A stretch of DNA of 34,492 nt from Desulfuromusa sp. (GTDB taxonomy: Bacteria > Desulfobacterota > Desulfuromonadia > Desulfuromonadales > Geopsychrobacteraceae), in contig JADGEB010000034.1 of NCBI GenBank assembly GCA_016744595.1, positions 1-34,492 on the forward strand, in the 5' to 3' direction. The position numbers and the translations under genes are program-made. The notes below the pieces were generated by a model that did no database searches, had not been told where the DNA came from, and saw only the letters and a program-made list of their open reading frames with translations. Within the stretch, counting starts at the first letter, position 1. Each line of letters opens with the position of its first letter. Positions 1 to 8,614 of this stretch are shown here, piece after piece.

Positions 1-1
1 G

Positions 2-1903
2 AATCAAGATGGCCGCGTTTCACGTCGCGGACGCAGGGTTGAAGTTTTTGAGCCTGGTCGTGCAGGTCAAAAGAAGAAGCGTGGTGGAAAACATTCTAAG
101 CAGAGCAAGCAGACTGAGGTTACAGTTAGTAAGGCGATAAAAAGGATTGTCAGAATCAGTGATTCAATCACAGTTGGTGAACTGGCAAAAAGAATGGGTG
201 TCAAAGCTAATGCCCTTATCGCTGAACTCATGCGACAAGGATCAATGGTTACAATCAATCACCCTCTCGATTTTGACTCTGCCGTGCTTATTGCTTCAGA
301 ATTTAATCATGAAGTAGAAAATGTTGCTTTTGACGAAGAGACAGTTTTGGCTGTAGAGCCGTCTAAAGTGGCAGAAGATAAGGCTGAGGATCTCGAAGTT
401 CGTCCCCCAGTTGTTACGATCATGGGTCATGTAGATCACGGCAAGACCAGCTTGCTTGATGCAATTCGAGAAGCCAACGTTACAGAGGGTGAAGCTGGTG
501 GAATTACTCAGCACATTGGTGCCTATGATGTTGAGCTTGATGGTAGAAAAGTTACCTTCTTAGACACTCCTGGCCACGAAGCATTTACCGCAATGCGTGC
601 TCGTGGTGCTGGTGTTACAGATATCGTCATCCTCGTAGTTGCTGCGGACGATGGGGTGATGCCTCAAACAAAAGAAGCAATCAGTCACTCAAAAGCTGCT
701 GGGGTTCCGCTTATTATTGCGGTTAATAAAATTGACAAGCCCGATTCAAACCCGGAACGTGTTAAGCAGGAATTGACAGAGTACGAACTTGTCCCGGAAG
801 AGTGGGGTGGCGACACAATTTTTGTTGAAGTTTCAGCTAAGCAACAGACTAATCTTGATACTTTGCTGGAGATGGTTTTGCTGCAGGCAGAAGTTCTTGA
901 GTTGCAGGCTAACCCAAACAAACACGCAAAAGGCTCAATTGTTGAAGCCCGTCTCGATAAAGGGCGTGGTCCTGTTGCTACTGTTCTGGTGCAAGATGGC
1001 ACCTTGAAAATTGGTGATGCTATCGTTGCAGGATTGCACTATGGACGAGTTCGTTCAATGACCACAGCAACCGGTGCCCAGGTCAAAGAAGCCGGCCCAT
1101 CATTCCCAGTTGAAGTGACTGGTTTAGGTGGTGTCCCTAATGCAGGTGATACTTTTCATGCTGTTGACAGTGAAAAAGCCGCAAAAGATGTTTCTCAACA
1201 CCGTCAGGCAAAACAGCGTGAAAATGACCTTTCTAAGAGCAGTAAGATCTCACTTGACCAACTCTTTGAAAAAATGCAGGAAGGTGTTGTCGAGGAACTT
1301 TCTGTTATCGTTAAAGCTGATGTTCAGGGCTCCGTGGAGGCAGTACGTGATGCCTTGGAGAAATTATCGACAGATGCTTGTCGCTTAAATGTTCTGCATA
1401 CTGGCGTTGGTGGAATCTCTGAAAGTGATGTTACCTTGGCAACGGCATCAAGTGCCATTGTTCTTGGCTTTAATGTTCGTCCAGAAACTAAAGCTAAGGC
1501 ATTGGCAGAAGTAGAAAAAGTTGATATCCGTCTGTATTCAGTTATATACGATGCTGTCAATGATATCCGTGATGCTATGGAAGGCTTGTTAGCTCCGACT
1601 CTTCAAGAAAAAGATCTGGGTCGCGTTGAAGTTCGTAACACTTTCCATGTCTCTCGTGTCGGTACTATTGCTGGTTGTTATGTTGTGGATGGTAAAATCG
1701 TTCGTAATGCTCAGACGCGATTGGTACGTGACAATGTCGTGGTGTGGCAAGGTAAATTGAGCTCATTGAAGCGATTCAAAGACGATGTGAAAGAAGTTGG
1801 CAACGGTTACGAATGTGGTATCGGTCTTGAAAAGTATAATGACGTCAAGGTTGGTGACATCATCGAAGTGTTCGAAATTGAAGAGGTAAAGACCTCGCTC
1901 TAA
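2..1903 (+). CDS. infB: Translation initiation factor IF-2 (5' truncated by window edge)
   Basis: IF-2 is the GTPase that places initiator fMet-tRNA on the 30S subunit and promotes subunit joining. The frame is open from base 2, so the N-terminal part lies outside the window. About 633 residues are present. They begin with a basic Arg/Lys-rich linker, then an IF2_N-type segment (around bases 150-310), then the G domain with G1 GHVDHGKT (about base 425), G3 DTPGHE, G4 NKID and G5 SAK. Beta-barrel domain II and the C-terminal fMet-tRNA binding domain follow. It is the first gene seen of an infB-ylxP-rbfA-nrnA-truB-rpsO-pnp cluster, and ylxP begins 21 bases after its stop. Identity is certain; only the true start cannot be seen. 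Confidence 0.98.
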   Translation, partial: NQDGRVSRRGRRVEVFEPGRAGQKKKRGGKHSKQSKQTEVTVSKAIKRIVRISDSITVGELAKRMGVKANALIAELMRQGSMVTINHPLDFDSAVLIASEFNHEVENVAFDEETVLAVEPSKVAEDKAEDLEVRPPVVTIMGHVDHGKTSLLDAIREANVTEGEAGGITQHIGAYDVELDGRKVTFLDTPGHEAFTAMRARGAGVTDIVILVVAADDGVMPQTKEAISHSKAAGVPLIIAVNKIDKPDSNPERVKQELTEYELVPEEWGGDTIFVEVSAKQQTNLDTLLEMVLLQAEVLELQANPNKHAKGSIVEARLDKGRGPVATVLVQDGTLKIGDAIVAGLHYGRVRSMTTATGAQVKEAGPSFPVEVTGLGGVPNAGDTFHAVDSEKAAKDVSQHRQAKQRENDLSKSSKISLDQLFEKMQEGVVEELSVIVKADVQGSVEAVRDALEKLSTDACRLNVLHTGVGGISESDVTLATASSAIVLGFNVRPETKAKALAEVEKVDIRLYSVIYDAVNDIRDAMEGLLAPTLQEKDLGRVEVRNTFHVSRVGTIAGCYVVDGKIVRNAQTRLVRDNVVVWQGKLSSLKRFKDDVKEVGNGYECGIGLEKYNDVKVGDIIEVFEIEEVKTSL

Positions 1904-1924
1904 TTTTGATAATAGGGACTATTA

Positions 1925-2227
1925 GTGACCGTTGGCGTGATTCGCATAGATTTGCGTTTATTTGATGTTCATTCCCTGAAGCAAAAACGTTCTCAGATGA
2001 GCCGACTGTTAAATCGCTTGAGGACCAAATTCCCACTTTCAATTGCTGAAGTTGGCCATTTGGATCTTTTGCAGCGTTCAATTCTAGGCGCAAGCATGAC
2101 AGCCGGAACAGAGGTGCTGATCCAGTCAGTATTCAAGAAGCTTGAAGAAGAATTGTATTCTTCTGGAACTGTTGAAATTATTGAATTGGATGTTGAGTTT
2201 TTACATTATGGAGAAAATATCCGTTGA
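1925..2227 (+). CDS. ylxP: YlxP-like DUF503 family protein
   Basis: A 100-residue protein of the DUF503/YlxP family, which is commonly encoded between infB and rbfA. The family's role is poorly known; the position suggests ribosome maturation or RNA binding. The start is GTG at 1925, with an AGGG ribosome site at 1913-1916. Family features visible are the N-terminal strand GVIRIDLRLFDVHSLKQKR, an internal AEVGHLD segment and a Glu-rich C-terminal helix. Its TGA stop overlaps the TTG start of rbfA, which suggests translational coupling. Identification rests on sequence feel plus the conserved gene order. Confidence 0.88.
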   Translation: MTVGVIRIDLRLFDVHSLKQKRSQMSRLLNRLRTKFPLSIAEVGHLDLLQRSILGASMTAGTEVLIQSVFKKLEEELYSSGTVEIIELDVEFLHYGENIR

Positions 2228-2592
2228 GTAGTTATCGTCCTGAGCGAGTTGGTGAACAGATTCACAAAGAGACAACCCGCTTGTTAATGTACAGCATCAA
2301 AGATCCGCGTGTTGCTCCTGTGACCATAACTGGTGTTCAAATGTCTCGCGATATAGGTTCTGCCAGAATCTACTTCACTGTTGGCGATGAGTCGACCGAG
2401 AGAAAAGATGCTGAGAAGGGGCTGAAAAGTGCTGCCCCCTTTATTCGTCGTGAATTGGGAAAGATAATGCAGCTGCGTTTTGTCCCGAATATTTATTTTA
2501 AATTTGACGAATCTATTGGATATGGACGAAAAATTGACGCTTTGCTACACCAGGTACAAGACGATTTAAATGATAGTTCAACAGATAATTGA
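2224..2592 (+). CDS. rbfA: Ribosome-binding factor A
   Basis: RbfA binds the 30S subunit and helps late 16S rRNA 5'-end maturation. The protein has 122 residues, the usual length, with a KH-like fold pattern. It opens SSYRPERVGEQIHKE, and DPRVAPVTITGVQMSRD matches the conserved central strand. The C-terminal part, with LRFVPNIYFKFDES, is the family signature. The start is a rare TTG at 2224 overlapping the ylxP stop, with GGAG at 2210-2213. Its 3' end overlaps nrnA by 23 bases, so the whole cluster looks tightly coupled. Confidence 0.95.
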   Translation: MSSYRPERVGEQIHKETTRLLMYSIKDPRVAPVTITGVQMSRDIGSARIYFTVGDESTERKDAEKGLKSAAPFIRRELGKIMQLRFVPNIYFKFDESIGYGRKIDALLHQVQDDLNDSSTDN

Positions 2593-3520
2593 TAAAATTG
2601 AGAATGGCCAACGTTTTTTAGTTGTTGCGCATGAAAATCCAGATGGTGATGCTATTGGATCAACCCTCGGTTTGGCTCTTGCTTTGCGTGAAATGGGCAA
2701 AGAGGTAATAGCCTACAATGTGGATGTTATCCCTGAGGTTATGCGTTTCCTTCCGCAGTCTGACTTTCTCCTTAATCGTTTACCTGAAGACAGTAGTTTT
2801 GATGTCGCTTTTGTTCTTGATGCAGGTGATGTTGAAAGAACTGCCTTACCGGTCAAAGATCTCTGCAAAACGATGATCAATATCGATCATCATCCTTATT
2901 CGACTTTTGGTGATTTGCGTTACGTCGATACCACAGCATGTGCTACGGCTGTTATGATCTACCGCGTACTCATGGCTTGCGAGCACCAAATTAGCGTGGA
3001 TGTAGCCAAAGCACTTTACCTTGGGATATTATCTGACACGGGATCCTTTCGTTATTCCAGTGCCAACCCTGAATGTTTTTCCGTTGCTGGCAAGCTGGTT
3101 GCGACTGGGATTGATCCTTGGGAGACTTCAAGTCATCTTTATGAAAGTCTCGCTCCAGAACGGATGCAATTGCTTGGTTTGGTGCTTCCGACCCTGCAAA
3201 TTTCATCATGTGGTCGCTACGCGTCGATTGCTATGACTATAGATACTCTGAAGGACTCTGGTGCCTCTGAGGAGCATGCTGATGGATTTGTTAACTACCC
3301 AAGGGCTATTTCTGGTGTCGAAGTTGCGCTGTTTTTCAATCAAATAGCTGAACACGTCTATAAGATTAGCTTTCGCTCTCGTGGATCCATCGATGTCGGC
3401 AGTTTAGCCCGCAAATTAGGTGGTGGTGGCCATCATAACGCAGCGGGAGCTAAAGTCACAGGTACTCTGGATGAAGTAAGAACTTCTGTCTCTCAATTAC
3501 TTGACCAACTCTTTAGCTGA
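2570..3520 (+). CDS. nrnA: DHH/DHHA1 phosphoesterase, NrnA-like (nanoRNase / pAp phosphatase)
   Basis: This 316-residue DHH-DHHA1 protein is of the kind that degrades short oligoribonucleotides and 3'-phosphoadenosine 5'-phosphate. Metal-binding motifs run in order: AHENPDGDAIGS near residue 20, a DAGD motif near residue 85, DHHPYS near 105, and SDTGSFRYS near 155. The C-terminal DHHA1 motif is GGGGHHNAAG. It sits between rbfA and truB, the usual place for this family in deltaproteobacteria and Firmicutes. The ATG start lies inside the end of rbfA. The exact substrate cannot be read from sequence. Confidence 0.92.
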   Translation: MIVQQIIDKIENGQRFLVVAHENPDGDAIGSTLGLALALREMGKEVIAYNVDVIPEVMRFLPQSDFLLNRLPEDSSFDVAFVLDAGDVERTALPVKDLCKTMINIDHHPYSTFGDLRYVDTTACATAVMIYRVLMACEHQISVDVAKALYLGILSDTGSFRYSSANPECFSVAGKLVATGIDPWETSSHLYESLAPERMQLLGLVLPTLQISSCGRYASIAMTIDTLKDSGASEEHADGFVNYPRAISGVEVALFFNQIAEHVYKISFRSRGSIDVGSLARKLGGGGHHNAAGAKVTGTLDEVRTSVSQLLDQLFS

Positions 3521-3525
3521 TATTC

Positions 3526-4431
3526 GTGCACGGACTTCTACTTATCGATAAAGCACCTGGAATGACATCTCATGATGTTGTTCGCAAAGTGAAACGCATC
3601 TATCGAACTCGCAAGGTTGGACATGCTGGAACTTTGGATCCTCTTGCGACAGGGGTGTTGCCGGTTGCTATTGGTGATGGAACAAAGATTCTCCAGTTCA
3701 TGCTTGCAGAAGATAAATCCTATCTGGCAACATTCAAGTTGGGAATAACCACTGATACTCTCGATGCTGATGGTCAGGTTTTGCAGGAACGCACTGTTCC
3801 CAAATTTACTGCTGATGACCTAGAAAAAGTATGTACTGAATTTCGTGGTAATATTGAGCAGCTTCCACCTATGTATTCAGCTTTAAAAAAAGATGGGGTT
3901 CCACTTTATAAGCTTGCACGACAAGGTATAACTGTTGAACGAAAGCTCCGACAAGTAACTATCAAGCGACTTGAAGCGATCCGGTTTGATTCAAAGACGG
4001 TGACGATTGAGGTTGATTGCACTAAGGGAACTTATATTCGTACCCTCATCAGTGATATCGGTGAACAACTGGCATGTGGGGCACACTTAACTGCCCTGCG
4101 CCGCTTGCAAAGCGGTGTTTTTTCTATTGATGAGTGTCAAACTTTAGATGATTTACAGCAGCGGGAAGAACCTGTTTCGGCTCTATTATCACTGGATGAT
4201 GCTTTACGTAGTTATCCAATTGTCGCGTTAAACGAATCTGCTGCGAATGCTCTGACTTTTGGCATTCCGCCACAGTTAAATCAGGTGGAAGCTTTTGCTG
4301 AGCTTTGTAGCGGTGATTTATATCGTTTGCAGATTGATCATGGATTGGCAGCGATCGCACGTTATATGCCACTAAGAGACAAAGAAAAACGTGGAGACTT
4401 CGAATTAATAAGGGTTTTTGTCAGTCGTTAA
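3526..4431 (+). CDS. truB: tRNA pseudouridine(55) synthase
   Basis: TruB makes pseudouridine 55 in the T-loop of tRNAs. The start is GTG at 3526, five bases after the nrnA stop. The 301-residue protein opens HGLLLIDKAPGMTSHDVV, the family's first motif. The catalytic Asp lies in GHAGTLDPLATG (about residue 40). GDGTKILQF, the YSALKKDGVPLYKLARQG loop and the CTKGTYIRTL motif follow. The C-terminal 70 residues are less conserved, where some TruB proteins carry a PUA-like region. Confidence 0.97.
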   Translation: MHGLLLIDKAPGMTSHDVVRKVKRIYRTRKVGHAGTLDPLATGVLPVAIGDGTKILQFMLAEDKSYLATFKLGITTDTLDADGQVLQERTVPKFTADDLEKVCTEFRGNIEQLPPMYSALKKDGVPLYKLARQGITVERKLRQVTIKRLEAIRFDSKTVTIEVDCTKGTYIRTLISDIGEQLACGAHLTALRRLQSGVFSIDECQTLDDLQQREEPVSALLSLDDALRSYPIVALNESAANALTFGIPPQLNQVEAFAELCSGDLYRLQIDHGLAAIARYMPLRDKEKRGDFELIRVFVSR

Positions 4432-4589
4432 TCAAGTGGATCATATAGAAGTTATATCGATTGCACCCCGATCAAAAAAGAAGTTTAATCTTTACAGGTG
4501 AACTTAAACTGTGGTAGATATCGCAGCCTGTACACATCGCTTAAAACAGCCACGCCACTGGCTTTATTGAACTTAAAAAGGAGAATATC
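4432..4589 (+). promoter_or_regulatory. rpsO leader region
   Basis: This 158-base gap between truB and rpsO is much longer than the other gaps in the cluster. It contains a weak promoter-like pair (TTTACA at 4491 and TAGATA at 4515) and a small hairpin around AGCCA/TGGCT just before the ribosome site AAAAGGAG. S15 represses its own translation through leader RNA structures in several bacteria, so this is a reasonable place for such a control. No known S15 leader class was recognised, and the promoter match is poor. Confidence 0.3.
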
Positions 4590-4856
4590 GTGCTTTGCAC
4601 AGAACGTAAACAAGAAATCATTAATGAGTACAAGCGTCATGAAGGTGACACCGGTTCACCAGAGGTGCAAGTAGCACTTCTAACTGAAAGAATCACCTAT
4701 TTGACAGACCATTTCAAGACTCACAAGAAAGATCATCACTCACGTCGAGGCCTGCTGCAAATGGTTGGCCAGCGACGTCGATTGCTTGATTATTTGATCA
4801 AGCAGGACATCGGGCGCTACAAAACGATAATCAACGCTCTCGGTCTCCGCCGTTAA
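4590..4856 (+). CDS. rpsO: 30S ribosomal protein S15
   Basis: S15 is a primary 16S rRNA binder that organises the 30S platform. The protein has 88 residues, the standard length, with [36 protein letters not shown] and the C-terminal ALGLRR all canonical. The start is GTG, preceded by a strong AAAAGGAG. It is followed at once by a rho-independent terminator, and pnp comes next, as in many bacteria. Confidence 0.98.
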   Translation: MLCTERKQEIINEYKRHEGDTGSPEVQVALLTERITYLTDHFKTHKKDHHSRRGLLQMVGQRRRLLDYLIKQDIGRYKTIINALGLRR

Positions 4857-4860
4857 AAAA

Positions 4861-4899
4861 AGCAGCATGTCCGGAAGGGCATGCTGCTTTTGTCTTTTT
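4861..4899 (+). terminator. Rho-independent terminator after rpsO
   Basis: A perfect 9-bp stem (AGCAGCATG at 4861-4869 with CATGCTGCT at 4880-4888) is followed by TTTTGTCTTTTT. It begins four bases after the rpsO stop and separates rpsO from pnp. The flanking A-run and T-run make it partly symmetrical. It is probably partial, with pnp expressed by readthrough or its own promoter. Confidence 0.9.
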
Positions 4900-4993
4900 A
4901 TTACCTGGCTGTGGAGGCTGTCCGGAGAGAACTTCTGACTTTATTGACAGAGCTTGTCTCAGGCCAACCTCCTATAGCTTTTATCCAAGCGAA

Positions 4994-5013
4994 GGTTCCA
5001 TATGGATGGAACC
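4994..5013 (+). promoter_or_regulatory. Perfect hairpin in the pnp leader
   Basis: An 8-bp perfect stem (GGTTCCAT at 4994-5001 with ATGGAACC at 5006-5013) closes a four-base loop, 19 bases before the pnp ATG and just upstream of its AAGGAG site. In enterobacteria pnp is autoregulated through a structured leader cut by RNase III and then degraded by PNPase. This stem is a candidate for a comparable control, but it is shorter than the known enterobacterial substrate. Confidence 0.45.
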
Positions 5014-5032
5014 AGTATTAAAGGAGTAACAC

Positions 5033-7132
5033 ATGGCCTATCATAAGGTTGAAGTAGAGTTCAATGGTCAACCCTTGACTATTGAAACTGGTAAAGTTGC
5101 CCGTCAGGCTGACGGTGCTGTTATATTAACTTATGGTGAAACTAAGGTGCTTTGTACTGTAGTTTCTGCTAGAAAAATGCGTCCTGGTCAGGATTTCTTT
5201 CCTCTGACCGTCAATTACGCTGAAAAATTCTATTCAGCTGGTAAAATTCCCGGTTCTTTCTTTCGGCGTGAGCGTGGTTCCACTGAACGTGAGACCCTGA
5301 TCTGTCGGCTGATTGATCGTCCCATGCGTCCACTATTTCCAAAGGGTTACATGTTTGAAACCCAGATCATGCCATCAGTTATTTCTGCTGATTTGGTCAA
5401 TGATCCTGATACTTTGGCGATGGTTGCTGCTTCAGCATCCGTTGCAGTATCTGGCATCCCATTTGAAGGTCCAATTGCAGCTGTTCGTGTTGGCCGAGTA
5501 GAAGGTCAACTGATCGCCAACCCGACTCTTGAGCAGATTGAACAGAGTGATCTCGAAATTATCGTCTCCGGCTCCAAAGATGCAGTGATGATGGTTGAAG
5601 GTGAATCTGAATTCTTCAGTGAAGCTGAGATGCTTGAGGCTATTTTCTTTGGCCATGCTGCTTTACAGCCGTTGATTACAGTACAGGAAGAACTGGCTCA
5701 GTTAGTTGGCAAAGAGATGCGAGTCTTTGAGGTTGCAGCTGCGGATGAGGTTTTGGTTGCTAAAGTGGCTGAACTGGCTGAATCTAAGGTTGCTATCGCT
5801 GCAAAAATCCAAACCAAGCAGGAACGTTATGCTGCTCTGGGTGATATTCGTACCGAAGTCAAAGAGCAACTGGCAGATGAGTACGAAGGGCGTGAGGATG
5901 AAGTCTCTGCTGCTCTGAGTGCACTTGAAAAGACAGTTATCCGCCGTATGGTCACTAAAGATCGTATCAGGATTGATGGCCGCGATATGAACACCATTCG
6001 TCCAATTAGCTGTGAAATTGGTGTTCTACCACGTTCACACGGTAGTGCCTTGTTCACTCGTGGTGAGACCCAAGCTTTGGTAGCAGCTACGCTGGGCACT
6101 GGAACTGACGAGCAACGGATGGATAATATTCAAGGGATGGAATTCAAGAAATTTCTCCTCCATTACAATTTTCCTCCGTTCTGTGTTGGTGAAACCAGTA
6201 TGCGCCTCTTCCCGGGTCGTCGTGAAATTGGCCACGGAATGCTGGCAGAAAGAAGTGCCGCACAGATTTTGCCAAAGCATGAAGATTTTCCTTATACGAT
6301 TCGGGTTGTCTCTGACATTCTAGAGTCCAACGGTTCTTCATCTATGGCATCAGTTTGTGGTGCTTCATTGTCGCTGATGGATGCTGGGGTGCCAGTTTCT
6401 GAAGCAATTTCAGGAATCGCCATGGGTCTGATTAAAGAAGGCGATGATGTTGCTGTTCTATCAGATATCCTTGGTGATGAAGATCATCTTGGCGATATGG
6501 ACTTTAAGGTGACTGGTTCAGGCCGTGGTATTACTGCATTGCAGATGGACATCAAAATCAGTGGTGTAACCAAGGAAATTATGCAGCAGGCGCTTGAGCA
6601 GGCTCGTGAAGGTCGGATTCATATTCTTGGTGAAATGGCCAAGGCGATTGAGACCCCACGTGCCGAGCTTTCAGAGCATGCACCGCAGATCACCAGCATC
6701 AAAGTCAAATCAGACCAAGTCAGAACTGTTATTGGTTCTGGTGGTAAAAACATTCGTGGCATTATTGATGCGACTGGTTGTGCTATCGATATTGAAGATG
6801 ATGGAACTATCAAGATTGCCTCTTCCGATGGAGTCGCTGCCAAGCAGGCAATTAAGATGATTCGTGACCTGACTCAGGAAGCAGAAGTCGACAAGCTTTA
6901 TATGGGTAAGGTTAAAAAGATTATGGAATTTGGTGCTTTTGTTGAAATATTCCCAGGCACCGATGGACTGGTTCATGTCTCTGAGTTAGCAAAAGAGCGG
7001 GTTCGAAACGTTACAGACGTTCTGAATGAAGGGGATGAAGTTCTGGTTAAATGTATCGGAGTTGATCGCCAGGGTAAAATCAAACTATCTCGTAAGGCGG
7101 CTCTCGGCATGGAAATGCCTGAAGAGGGATAA
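5033..7132 (+). CDS. pnp: Polyribonucleotide nucleotidyltransferase (PNPase)
   Basis: PNPase is the phosphorolytic 3'-5' exoribonuclease of the RNA degradosome, and it can also add 3' tails. The 699-residue protein has the full layout: a first RNase PH-like domain with [20 protein letters not shown], an all-alpha linker, and a second RNase PH-like core with [17 protein letters not shown] and [20 protein letters not shown] domain ([18 protein letters not shown]) and an S1 domain ([22 protein letters not shown]) follow. The start is ATG with AAGGAG. It ends the translation cluster and is followed by a terminator. Confidence 0.98.
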   Translation: MAYHKVEVEFNGQPLTIETGKVARQADGAVILTYGETKVLCTVVSARKMRPGQDFFPLTVNYAEKFYSAGKIPGSFFRRERGSTERETLICRLIDRPMRPLFPKGYMFETQIMPSVISADLVNDPDTLAMVAASASVAVSGIPFEGPIAAVRVGRVEGQLIANPTLEQIEQSDLEIIVSGSKDAVMMVEGESEFFSEAEMLEAIFFGHAALQPLITVQEELAQLVGKEMRVFEVAAADEVLVAKVAELAESKVAIAAKIQTKQERYAALGDIRTEVKEQLADEYEGREDEVSAALSALEKTVIRRMVTKDRIRIDGRDMNTIRPISCEIGVLPRSHGSALFTRGETQALVAATLGTGTDEQRMDNIQGMEFKKFLLHYNFPPFCVGETSMRLFPGRREIGHGMLAERSAAQILPKHEDFPYTIRVVSDILESNGSSSMASVCGASLSLMDAGVPVSEAISGIAMGLIKEGDDVAVLSDILGDEDHLGDMDFKVTGSGRGITALQMDIKISGVTKEIMQQALEQAREGRIHILGEMAKAIETPRAELSEHAPQITSIKVKSDQVRTVIGSGGKNIRGIIDATGCAIDIEDDGTIKIASSDGVAAKQAIKMIRDLTQEAEVDKLYMGKVKKIMEFGAFVEIFPGTDGLVHVSELAKERVRNVTDVLNEGDEVLVKCIGVDRQGKIKLSRKAALGMEMPEEG

Positions 7133-7169
7133 TTCTCCACTTCTTAACCTGAGATAGCGTACATATACT

Positions 7170-7208
7170 GGCCGGTGGAGAACCTTCAAATCTTCACCGG
7201 CCCTTTTT
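7170..7208 (+). terminator. Rho-independent terminator after pnp
   Basis: GGCCGGTG (7170-7177) pairs with CACCGGCC (7195-7202), and four further inner pairs including one wobble give about a 12-bp stem. CTTTTT follows. The U-tract ends within a few bases of the possible dut start codons, so dut is either read through or expressed from elsewhere. Confidence 0.88.
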
Positions 7209-7221
7209 CATGGATCTTGTT

Positions 7222-7680
7222 ATGCAAAAGCCACAAATAATGATAAAAAAACTTCATCCTGATGCAAAAATTCCTCAATATATGACTGAACTCGCTGCTG
7301 GTATGGATATTTGCGCGCAGCAGGATGTGGCGTTGGTGCTAGAACCGGGAATGCGTTGCCTCGTGCCAACCGGGCTGGCATTTGCTATTTCACCAGGCTA
7401 TGAAATCCAGGTTCGTCCCCGCTCAGGATTAGCAATAAAGCATGGTATCGCTTTGGTGAATTCTCCAGGGACAATTGATGCTGATTATAGAGGTGAGGTT
7501 CGGATTATCCTGATTAATCATGGCCAGGAGAGTTTTACTATCAACCCTGGGGATCGAATTGCCCAGCTTGTTGTTGCACCGGTCTGTCAGGTCAATTTGG
7601 TTGAAGTTTATGATCTTGATGTGACAGAACGTGGAACTGGAGGATTTGGGCATACTGGGAAAACTGGAACAACAGCATGA
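7222..7680 (+). CDS. dut: Deoxyuridine 5'-triphosphate nucleotidohydrolase (dUTPase)
   Basis: The trimeric dUTPase hydrolyses dUTP to dUMP and pyrophosphate, keeping uracil out of DNA and feeding thymidylate synthesis. All five motifs are present: AAGMDICA, RPRSGLAIKHGI, NSPGTIDADYRGEV, GDRIAQLVV and the C-terminal RGTGGFGHTGK. Length is about 152 residues from ATG 7222, chosen because GGA lies seven bases upstream. ATG 7210 (156 residues) and ATG 7240 are also possible. There is no strong ribosome site because the pnp terminator ends at 7208. Its stop overlaps the next gene by ATGA. Confidence 0.95.
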   Translation: MQKPQIMIKKLHPDAKIPQYMTELAAGMDICAQQDVALVLEPGMRCLVPTGLAFAISPGYEIQVRPRSGLAIKHGIALVNSPGTIDADYRGEVRIILINHGQESFTINPGDRIAQLVVAPVCQVNLVEVYDLDVTERGTGGFGHTGKTGTTA

Positions 7681-7946
7681 AAAAGACAGATGTTGAGGAG
7701 TTGCTTGATTTCCCCTGCCATTATCAATTTAAAGCTATGGGGATTGCTGGAGAAGGATTCATGAGGGATATTGTTGCGGCTGTCAACAAGCATGTTGCAG
7801 TGCCTGAGGATGCAGTTCGCTGCCGTCCCAGTGGTAAGGGGACGTATCAGTCTGTTTCGGTGCTTGTGACATTATATAACTATGAACAATTAACTGCTAT
7901 ATATGCAGAATTGCGTCAGGTCGTTGATTTGAAAATGTTGCTTTAA
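7677..7946 (+). CDS. ybeD: YbeD-like DUF493 family protein
   Basis: An 89-residue DUF493 (YbeD/UPF0250) protein, a small ferredoxin-like alpha-beta fold with a suspected regulatory role. FPCHYQFKAMG near the N-terminus and the RPSGKGTYQSVSV strand are the family marks. ATGA overlap with dut implies coupled translation. The molecular function is not established for the family. Confidence 0.85.
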   Translation: MKKTDVEELLDFPCHYQFKAMGIAGEGFMRDIVAAVNKHVAVPEDAVRCRPSGKGTYQSVSVLVTLYNYEQLTAIYAELRQVVDLKMLL

Positions 7947-8003
7947 TTTTACTCTCAGATTATTATTAAACTGTAATTATAGCCATTTGCGGGGAGCATC
8001 ACG

Positions 8004-8612
8004 GTGTTTTTATCAATTAATCCTGAAAACCCTCAGCCACGTTTGATCAAGCAAGTTGTCGCATGTTTACAGCAGGGTGGGGTCATCATCTATCCAACTG
8101 ATACCACTTACGGGATCGGCTGTGATATTTTCCAGCGTAAGGCAATTAAGAAAATTTTTCAGATTAAGCAAAGAGACCAGCGCAAGCCTTTCTCTTTTAT
8201 CTGCAATGATCTTGCTGAAATTTCCAATTATGCTCAAGTCAGTAACTTTGCTTTCAAGATGATGAAACGACATCTTCCTGGCGCATATACCTTTGTCCTG
8301 GATGCTACCAAGATTGTTCCAGATTCTTTGAGTACCAAACAGAAATCGGTTGGTGTGCGGATGCCTGAAAATGCAATTTGTCAAGCGATTGTTAGGGAAC
8401 TTGGACACCCTTTGGTGACTACCAGTGCAAATGCTTCCGGTGAGGCAACTCCACAGGATCCACGGGATATTGAAGGCAGATTGGGGCATTTGGTGGATTT
8501 TGTTATTGATGGCGGAATTTCAATGAATGAAGCATCAACAGTGATTAGTTTGCTGGATGATCAGATTGAGATTCTTCGACAGGGAAGTGGAGACACTTCC
8601 TGGATAGAATAG
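8004..8612 (+). CDS. yciO: YciO/TsaC/Sua5 family protein (YciO-type)
   Basis: This family includes the enzymes that make threonylcarbamoyl-AMP for the t6A tRNA modification. The 202-residue protein has YPTDTTYGIGCD near residue 30, KPFSFICNDL, GAYTFVLDAT, VGVRMPEN and TTSANASGE. The opening FLSINPENPQPRLI, the CNDLAEISNYA segment and the overall length resemble E. coli YciO more than TsaC/TsaD partners. It could still be the main synthase in this genome. The GTG start at 8004 is preceded by GGGGAG. Confidence 0.88.
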   Translation: MFLSINPENPQPRLIKQVVACLQQGGVIIYPTDTTYGIGCDIFQRKAIKKIFQIKQRDQRKPFSFICNDLAEISNYAQVSNFAFKMMKRHLPGAYTFVLDATKIVPDSLSTKQKSVGVRMPENAICQAIVRELGHPLVTTSANASGEATPQDPRDIEGRLGHLVDFVIDGGISMNEASTVISLLDDQIEILRQGSGDTSWIE

Positions 8613-8614
8613 AA

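Noticed and set aside
4944..4978. A pnp promoter from TTGACA (4944) and TATAGC (4973)
   Set aside because: The spacer is 23 bases, far from the usual 16-18.
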